A stretch of 10,080 nucleotides of DNA. It comes from Candidatus Falkowiibacteriota bacterium. Lineage in GTDB: Bacteria > Patescibacteriota > Patescibacteriia > Patescibacteriales > UBA12465. The notes under the pieces were generated by a model. The model was not told the DNA's origin. It did no database searches and saw only the letters and a program-made list of their open reading frames with translations. Both the position numbers and the translations under genes were made by a program. Location of the stretch: NCBI GenBank assembly GCA_903937325.1, contig CAIZYV010000083.1:1-10080 (forward strand), given 5' to 3'. Positions 5,783 to 10,080 of this stretch are shown here, in pieces. Numbering within the stretch: position 1 is the first letter of the stretch; every line of letters starts with the position of its first letter.

Positions 5783-7039
5783 TTATCTTGGTATAATGCT
5801 TTGGAAAATATTTTTTGCTTTACCGAAAAAATTACCAATATTTTTCTGAAAATTACTATTACTCTGGCCAGGATATTCATGCGCTCCCCAAATTACCAAA
5901 CCTAAAGCCGGTAAAAATTCCGGAGTTCTAACTTTATCGATAACAACATTAATGTTTTTGCTTTGTCCTAAAGCGGCAGGAAGACGCAATTTACGCTTAG
6001 CCGCTTCAATTAAACCCTCCAACTGCGACCCAGCGCCGGTAAATACTACGCCAGCAGGTAACATTCCGGAACGATCAATTTTCTTTAATTCCTTATCAAC
6101 TTTATCAAATATTTCTTCAACGCGCGCCTCAATTATTTCCGCAATATATTTACGAGAGACAAAAGTAATATCATCGTTTACGTCTTCTTCTTTAACCAAG
6201 CGAGTCACGTCGACTTCCTCATCTTTTGTAAAAGAATCTGGACTGGCGCTACCATACTCCAATTTAATGCGTTCAGCCAGATTAATCGGGCAACGAAGTC
6301 CTAAGGCGATATCATTAGTAATATATTCCGAACCAATTGGCAACACAGCTGCGTGCAAAAGATTACGCTCTTCATAAACAGCTAAAGAAGTCGTGGAAGA
6401 ACCAATATTAACCAGAGCAACACCAAGTTCTTTTTGTTTCGGCGTTAAGACTGCTTCAGCAGCCGCTAAAGGAGAAATAACCAAATCTTCAATTTCTAAA
6501 CCAGTTCGAAAAATGGCTTTAGTTAAATTTTTTGTCTGCGTGCTTAATCCCTGAATAATCAAAGCCTCTACTTCCAGACGAATGCCACTCATACCAATCG
6601 GATCTTTAATATCTGTCTGATTATCAACGCTAAACTTTATCGGCATGACATGTAAAATTTCGTAATTTACAGGCACGGCTAAAGCTCTGGCCGCTTCAAT
6701 CGCTCGATTGACATCCGCTTCACTGATTTCCCCGTCGCTTTTACTTACCGCAACAACCCCTTTGCTGCGTTCACATTTAACATTCGGGTCATTAATACCA
6801 ACCCAGACACTGGAAATAGGCACGCCAACAATTCTCTCTGCTTTTTCCAAACAGGCAGAGATAGAAGAAGTGGTTTCTTCAATACTATTTACCACACCTT
6901 TGCTGACGCCGGCGGTCGGCGAAGAAACAGCACCAATAATCTGAATTTCTTCCCCGGTTGGTCCGGATATTTTTTGGCCAACAACGAGACGGACGGCTGT
7001 GGAGCCAATATCTAAACCGGCGATAATATCATCTTTCAT
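5783..7039 (-). CDS. ftsA: Cell division protein FtsA
   Basis: Actin-like ATPase that anchors FtsZ filaments to the membrane. The 418 residues show the phosphate-1 loop GLDIGSTAVRLVVG (8-21), an SHS2/1C domain (about 85-165, with INDPNVKCERSKGVV), a phosphate-2 region VNIGSSTTSLAVYEE (210-224), PIGSEYITNDIALGLRCP (234-251) and the adenosine motif GVVFTGAGSQLEGL (330-343). After a short linker it ends in an amphipathic helix FFGKAKNIFQSIIPR (404-418), the usual membrane-targeting sequence. In phosphate-2 the usual Asp-Ile-Gly-Gly-Gly-Thr-x-Asp pattern is altered to Asn211, Ser214 and Ser218. It lies directly before ftsZ, as in many bacteria. ATG 7039 has no Shine-Dalgarno. The prepilin peptidase ends 100 bases upstream and a candidate promoter lies between. 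Confidence 0.97.
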   Translation of the reverse strand: MKDDIIAGLDIGSTAVRLVVGQKISGPTGEEIQIIGAVSSPTAGVSKGVVNSIEETTSSISACLEKAERIVGVPISSVWVGINDPNVKCERSKGVVAVSKSDGEISEADVNRAIEAARALAVPVNYEILHVMPIKFSVDNQTDIKDPIGMSGIRLEVEALIIQGLSTQTKNLTKAIFRTGLEIEDLVISPLAAAEAVLTPKQKELGVALVNIGSSTTSLAVYEERNLLHAAVLPIGSEYITNDIALGLRCPINLAERIKLEYGSASPDSFTKDEEVDVTRLVKEEDVNDDITFVSRKYIAEIIEARVEEIFDKVDKELKKIDRSGMLPAGVVFTGAGSQLEGLIEAAKRKLRLPAALGQSKNINVVIDKVRTPEFLPALGLVIWGAHEYPGQSNSNFQKNIGNFFGKAKNIFQSIIPR

Positions 7040-7110
7040 AAAATATTGAAAACGGCCGAAAGAACCTTAATTAAAAACGGCTCTCCGGCGATTTAAAGCA
7101 TACTTCTTCT

Positions 7111-7139
7111 ATTATAATGAATTTTTAAAATATAAACAA
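7111..7139 (-). promoter_or_regulatory. Candidate promoter of ftsA-ftsZ
   Basis: TATAAT (7111-7116) lies 17 bases after TTGTTT (7134-7139), directly following the prepilin peptidase stop codon. The -10 is perfect; the -35 matches only its first three bases. No terminator is visible between the two genes, so read-through from upstream is also possible. The leader would be about 65 bases. Confidence 0.6.
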
Positions 7140-7943
7140 CTAGAACAAGCGCCAATAGGAGCTAATAATAGCCGGCCCCCAGGCTAGAGCAATAATCGCG
7201 CCTAAAGCAAGAAAAACTCCCAGGGGTAGTTTAGAGCCCCAAGACTTCCGTCCGACAATAATTAAGCCTAAACCGACGAATGTACCAATTAAATAAGCAC
7301 TTAAAATAGCAACTATGAGCAGGCCCCAATCAGGAAAAAGAGTGCCTAAAAGCAAACCGAGCCAAATATCCCCTTCGCCTAAGCCTCGCCCGCGAGTAAT
7401 AAAAAATTGCAAAGCGAAAAAAAGACCAGCAACAATAATTGTCAAAAGTAAAGTAAACCAAGAAGCGCCTAAAAAAAGATTTAAAATAATGAAACATAAA
7501 GAGGCAGGAAAGACGATTGCATTAGACACCAAATAAAAGCGGGCATCAAAAACAAAAATAACACTGAAAATAAAAACTGCCAGCCAATCACGAATAAGAT
7601 ACAACCAAAAAGATAAGGGTTTAATTGTCACCATTAAAACATCAATATCTAAATACAAAAAATCTAAATGCTTGAACCAAAAAAATAAAAATAAAAGTGC
7701 CATCATTAATTCAACAACCGGATATTGCCGAGAAATACGCTTATGACAAAAACGACAGCGTCCACGTAAATTTAAATAACTGAGAAGAGGAATATTATCA
7801 TACCAAGCTAATGAATGACGACAAAGAGGACAATAAGAGCGACCACCGATTGTTTCTTGTTTATATAAACGCCAAATTAGACAGTTAGCAAAACTGCCCA
7901 AAGATAAAGCAAATAGAAAAATAAGAACGGTAATAAAAAACAT
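7140..7943 (-). CDS. pilD: Type IV prepilin peptidase (leader peptidase/N-methyltransferase, A24 family)
   Basis: Membrane aspartyl protease that removes the leader of type IV pilin-like precursors and methylates the new N-terminus. The first helix (about 1-25, ending LGSFANCLIWRL) is followed by the methylase-type cytoplasmic domain with zinc cysteines C38-x2-C41 and C63-x2-C66 (YCPLCRHSLAWYDNIPLLSYL). Catalytic aspartates are Asp133 in VFDARFYLVSN and Asp192 in GRGLGEGDIWLG. Several hydrophobic segments follow, and PLGVFLALGAIIAL near the C-terminus is typical. The length of 267 residues is normal. It starts 4 bases after the stop of the ligase-like gene, so the two are almost certainly co-transcribed. 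No pilin or secretion ATPase gene is in the window. Confidence 0.95.
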   Translation of the reverse strand: MFFITVLIFLFALSLGSFANCLIWRLYKQETIGGRSYCPLCRHSLAWYDNIPLLSYLNLRGRCRFCHKRISRQYPVVELMMALLFLFFWFKHLDFLYLDIDVLMVTIKPLSFWLYLIRDWLAVFIFSVIFVFDARFYLVSNAIVFPASLCFIILNLFLGASWFTLLLTIIVAGLFFALQFFITRGRGLGEGDIWLGLLLGTLFPDWGLLIVAILSAYLIGTFVGLGLIIVGRKSWGSKLPLGVFLALGAIIALAWGPAIISSYWRLF

Positions 7944-7947
7944 ATAT

Positions 7948-10080
7948 TTAACGATAAATTAATTGCTTAGGCAAAGACAGGACAATACTTGGGGCCAAGG
8001 AAGCAGCTTTAGAGCGATATAAATCCGATAACTCTGTATCACCTGTTAATTGATAAAGCGCCGCTAAGGCCAGCGGCCATTGATACGCACCCGGCTGACG
8101 TACATAAGCATGCTGTAAAACAGCGATAGCCTCTTTATAATTTGACTGTCGAAAATAAGTATCAGCGATATTTTTTAAATTACTAATATCCTCCGGGTAA
8201 TAAGAGTAAGCCTCGCGATAAGCAAGCAAAGCAGACTGATTATCATCAATCATCTGAAAATTAAAAGCGCGGGATAAATGCAAACGATAAGCATAAAAAT
8301 ACAAATAATTAAGGTGAGGCTGGTTGATTCTCGAATCAGAAAAATCAGGCAAAATAGCCAGGGCTTGGTCAAAAACGGTGATTGCCTGCCGATATTCTTT
8401 TTTCATTTGCCAGCATTGTCCAAGATTAAAATAAAGAACCGGGCGGTAAGGACTAAACATTAATAAAGATAAGAGTTCGTTCTGTCCAGTAGCATCTTCC
8501 TTTAAAAAACAATGCAGGCGAGCCCTAGCCACTTTATCTTCATAAGCATCATCGGGTAAAGAAAGGGCTATTTCCGCTAAACGCTCCCCCACTAAGCGCT
8601 GACTGGAGAGATCGGAGAGATACTCTAAATCAGCTAAAGCAAAAGAGCTTAAAGATCGCTGATAAAAAGCGCGACCGATAGGATTGCTAGCGCTAGATTG
8701 TAAATAAGAATATAACACATCGATAGTAAAATATTCTCGTTTTGGCAAAAGAAAAGAAATTTGTAAAAAATAATAATCTGCCTGCCAAGATTGCCAGCTA
8801 AAATATATCTGCCCAACGGCAGCTAAAATCATAATCGCAGCTAAAAAGCGAACAACAATTTTTTGATAAAATAATATAAAACGTTGACGAATAAAAGGCC
8901 AAGAAATTACAGGAATAAAAGATTTAGCACTACCTTTAATTTTTACAATGGAAAAATTAAGATTACCGGCGCTAACCAAGGCCGCTAAAATCCAAAAATA
9001 AAAAGAAGAAGCAATGTCGGCTAAGCCGAAAAAAAGAGCTAAAATATAAGCTGACATAGCGGCTGTCGCCGCTAGAGCAAAGGAACGACCACCAGCATGA
9101 CGAGATAAGAGCCAACATTGCCAAAAGAAAAATAAATGCAGAAGTAACCAAACAATAAAACCGATTATACCTGTTTGAATAATTATATCTAAAAAAATAT
9201 TGTGCACCTGATCAGTATAAGAATTAATGTTCATTAACAAACCCCAGTCAGGTATATATTCGCGCACAATCATTTCCCCTCCATTCTCCAAACCAGTGCC
9301 GATCCAGGGATTAGCGGCGATAACAGGTACGGCCGCTTGATAGAAATAAAAACGTAGAGCTGTACTGCCCGATTTAAAATCAATTAAAGCAGATAGGCGC
9401 CCCGGCATTAAAACGGAAAAGAAAAAAATCAAAGCAGCGGTTAAAAAAGGTATGATAAATAAAGATCGCCAATGAAAACGCTGCCAAAGCCACCAAGTAA
9501 TTACTACTACTGAAACTAGCGAAGCCGATAACCAAGCAGCCCGCGAACCGCTAACAACCAAACCGACTAATTGCAAGATAATTAATAAAAAAAGCAACGA
9601 TCGACGCTTAAAATTAGAGATAAAGAAAAAATTATAAACACTAACTGACAAAGATAAAAGGAGAAAAGAAGCTAGAAAATTCGGCTGACCAAAACTAGAA
9701 ATTGCCCGGCTATATAATTGTGCCTCCTGCCAAAGTACAAAATCATAACCGCAAAATTGCAAAAAAGCATAGGTGCCAGCCAAAGCACCAGCCAAAGCCA
9801 TCAAGAAGGTAATAATCCCAGTCTGTTTATGCCAAAAAGAAATTTTAAAGTCCCGATCTTCAGAATCTGATCCGCCAAAATTAAAAATAACAAAAACATA
9901 AAAAACAAAGAAGAAGAAATAGGTTATAAGACCCATCTGCCTCTCATAAGAACCAAGAAATGATTGAGCCGGATAGATAGACCAAAGAGACCCGAGAGAC
10001 CAAAGTCCAAGAAACAAAAGCGGCGGAATAATCAGCCGCCATCTTCGCCAAGCAAACAAAAAATGAATTGAAGGAAGGGG
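7948..10080 (-). CDS. O-antigen ligase/oligosaccharyltransferase-like membrane protein with C-terminal TPR domain, 5' end cut by window
   Basis: The polytopic membrane part (about the first 420 residues shown) belongs to the Wzy_C/WaaL/PglL superfamily, which transfers or polymerises lipid-linked glycans on the outer face of the membrane. Recognisable pieces, numbered from TTG 10059, are SFLGSYERQMGL (33-44), SSFGQPNFLASFLLL (121-135), VSGSRAAWLSA (169-179) and NPWIGTGLENG (250-260), then the long external loop leading into DQVHNIFLDIIIQTGIIG (283-300), whose histidine is the usual catalytic candidate. Residues from about 540 to 691 form tetratricopeptide repeats (YFNLGQCWQMKKEYRQAITV, NIADTYFRQSNYKEAIAVLQ and a last degenerate one). 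The frame is open to the right edge. Relatives carry several more helices before this point, so the TTG is unlikely to be the start and the gene is 5'-truncated by the window. Its substrate is unknown; the adjacent prepilin peptidase makes pilin glycosylation a reasonable guess. Confidence 0.85.
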   Translation of the reverse strand, partial: PLPSIHFLFAWRRWRLIIPPLLFLGLWSLGSLWSIYPAQSFLGSYERQMGLITYFFFFVFYVFVIFNFGGSDSEDRDFKISFWHKQTGIITFLMALAGALAGTYAFLQFCGYDFVLWQEAQLYSRAISSFGQPNFLASFLLLSLSVSVYNFFFISNFKRRSLLFLLIILQLVGLVVSGSRAAWLSASLVSVVVITWWLWQRFHWRSLFIIPFLTAALIFFFSVLMPGRLSALIDFKSGSTALRFYFYQAAVPVIAANPWIGTGLENGGEMIVREYIPDWGLLMNINSYTDQVHNIFLDIIIQTGIIGFIVWLLLHLFFFWQCWLLSRHAGGRSFALAATAAMSAYILALFFGLADIASSFYFWILAALVSAGNLNFSIVKIKGSAKSFIPVISWPFIRQRFILFYQKIVVRFLAAIMILAAVGQIYFSWQSWQADYYFLQISFLLPKREYFTIDVLYSYLQSSASNPIGRAFYQRSLSSFALADLEYLSDLSSQRLVGERLAEIALSLPDDAYEDKVARARLHCFLKEDATGQNELLSLLMFSPYRPVLYFNLGQCWQMKKEYRQAITVFDQALAILPDFSDSRINQPHLNYLYFYAYRLHLSRAFNFQMIDDNQSALLAYREAYSYYPEDISNLKNIADTYFRQSNYKEAIAVLQHAYVRQPGAYQWPLALAALYQLTGDTELSDLYRSKAASLAPSIVLSLPKQLIYR

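Noticed and set aside
5952..6377. 141-residue plus-strand reading frame, and other plus-strand frames at 5582-5776, 6708-6944, 7315-7536 and 8278-8463
   Set aside because: All lie antisense within well-supported minus-strand genes or their edges and show no protein family features.
10057..10059. TTG as the start of the ligase-like protein
   Set aside because: The frame is open to the window edge and family members have additional N-terminal helices, so the gene is treated as truncated by the window.

Overview
The window is about 10 kb of moderately AT-rich bacterial DNA, and every recognisable gene lies on the minus strand. The FtsZ and FtsA sequences, the small anaerobic nucleotide-metabolism cluster, the TPR-carrying O-antigen-ligase-like protein and the near absence of Shine-Dalgarno sequences suggest a Patescibacteria (CPR) genome, probably of the Parcubacteria type and from an anoxic habitat. 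This placement rests on sequence style only; no rRNA or other taxonomic marker is present. TGA behaves as a stop, which argues against the recoded Gracilibacteria and Absconditabacteria.

In the direction of transcription (high to low coordinates) there are three blocks. Block 1 (10080-4482) is an O-antigen ligase/oligosaccharyltransferase-like membrane protein with a C-terminal TPR domain (5' end outside the window), then four bases later a type IV prepilin peptidase, then ftsA and ftsZ with their own candidate promoter, ended by a strong intrinsic terminator. Block 2 (4452-3621) is a single family-2 glycosyltransferase with its own weak promoter and terminator. Block 3 (3594 to the left edge) is an anaerobic class III ribonucleotide reductase operon: nrdR, nrdD, a detached glycyl-radical fragment of NrdD, and nrdG (3' end outside the window).

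The nrd block is the most interesting part. The 683-residue NrdD has an ATP cone, the thiyl-radical cysteine region and the Zn-binding C-terminal region, but it stops before the glycyl-radical segment. That segment (motif YSRVVGWY) is encoded 100 bases downstream in another frame as a separate 47-residue ORF. Class III reductases normally carry this glycine in the same polypeptide, so the window appears to encode a split enzyme with a stand-alone radical subunit that NrdG would activate. Upstream of nrdR lies a compact control region: a near-consensus sigma-70 promoter, two NrdR-box-like sites three helical turns apart covering the start site and leader, and a perfect DnaA box. This fits NrdR autorepressing the whole dNTP-supply operon, with a possible link to replication initiation.

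The other genes cover cell division (FtsA membrane anchor plus FtsZ with its C-terminal FtsA-binding peptide), pilin processing and possibly pilin or surface glycosylation. No tRNA, rRNA, CRISPR array, insertion sequence or phage gene was seen.
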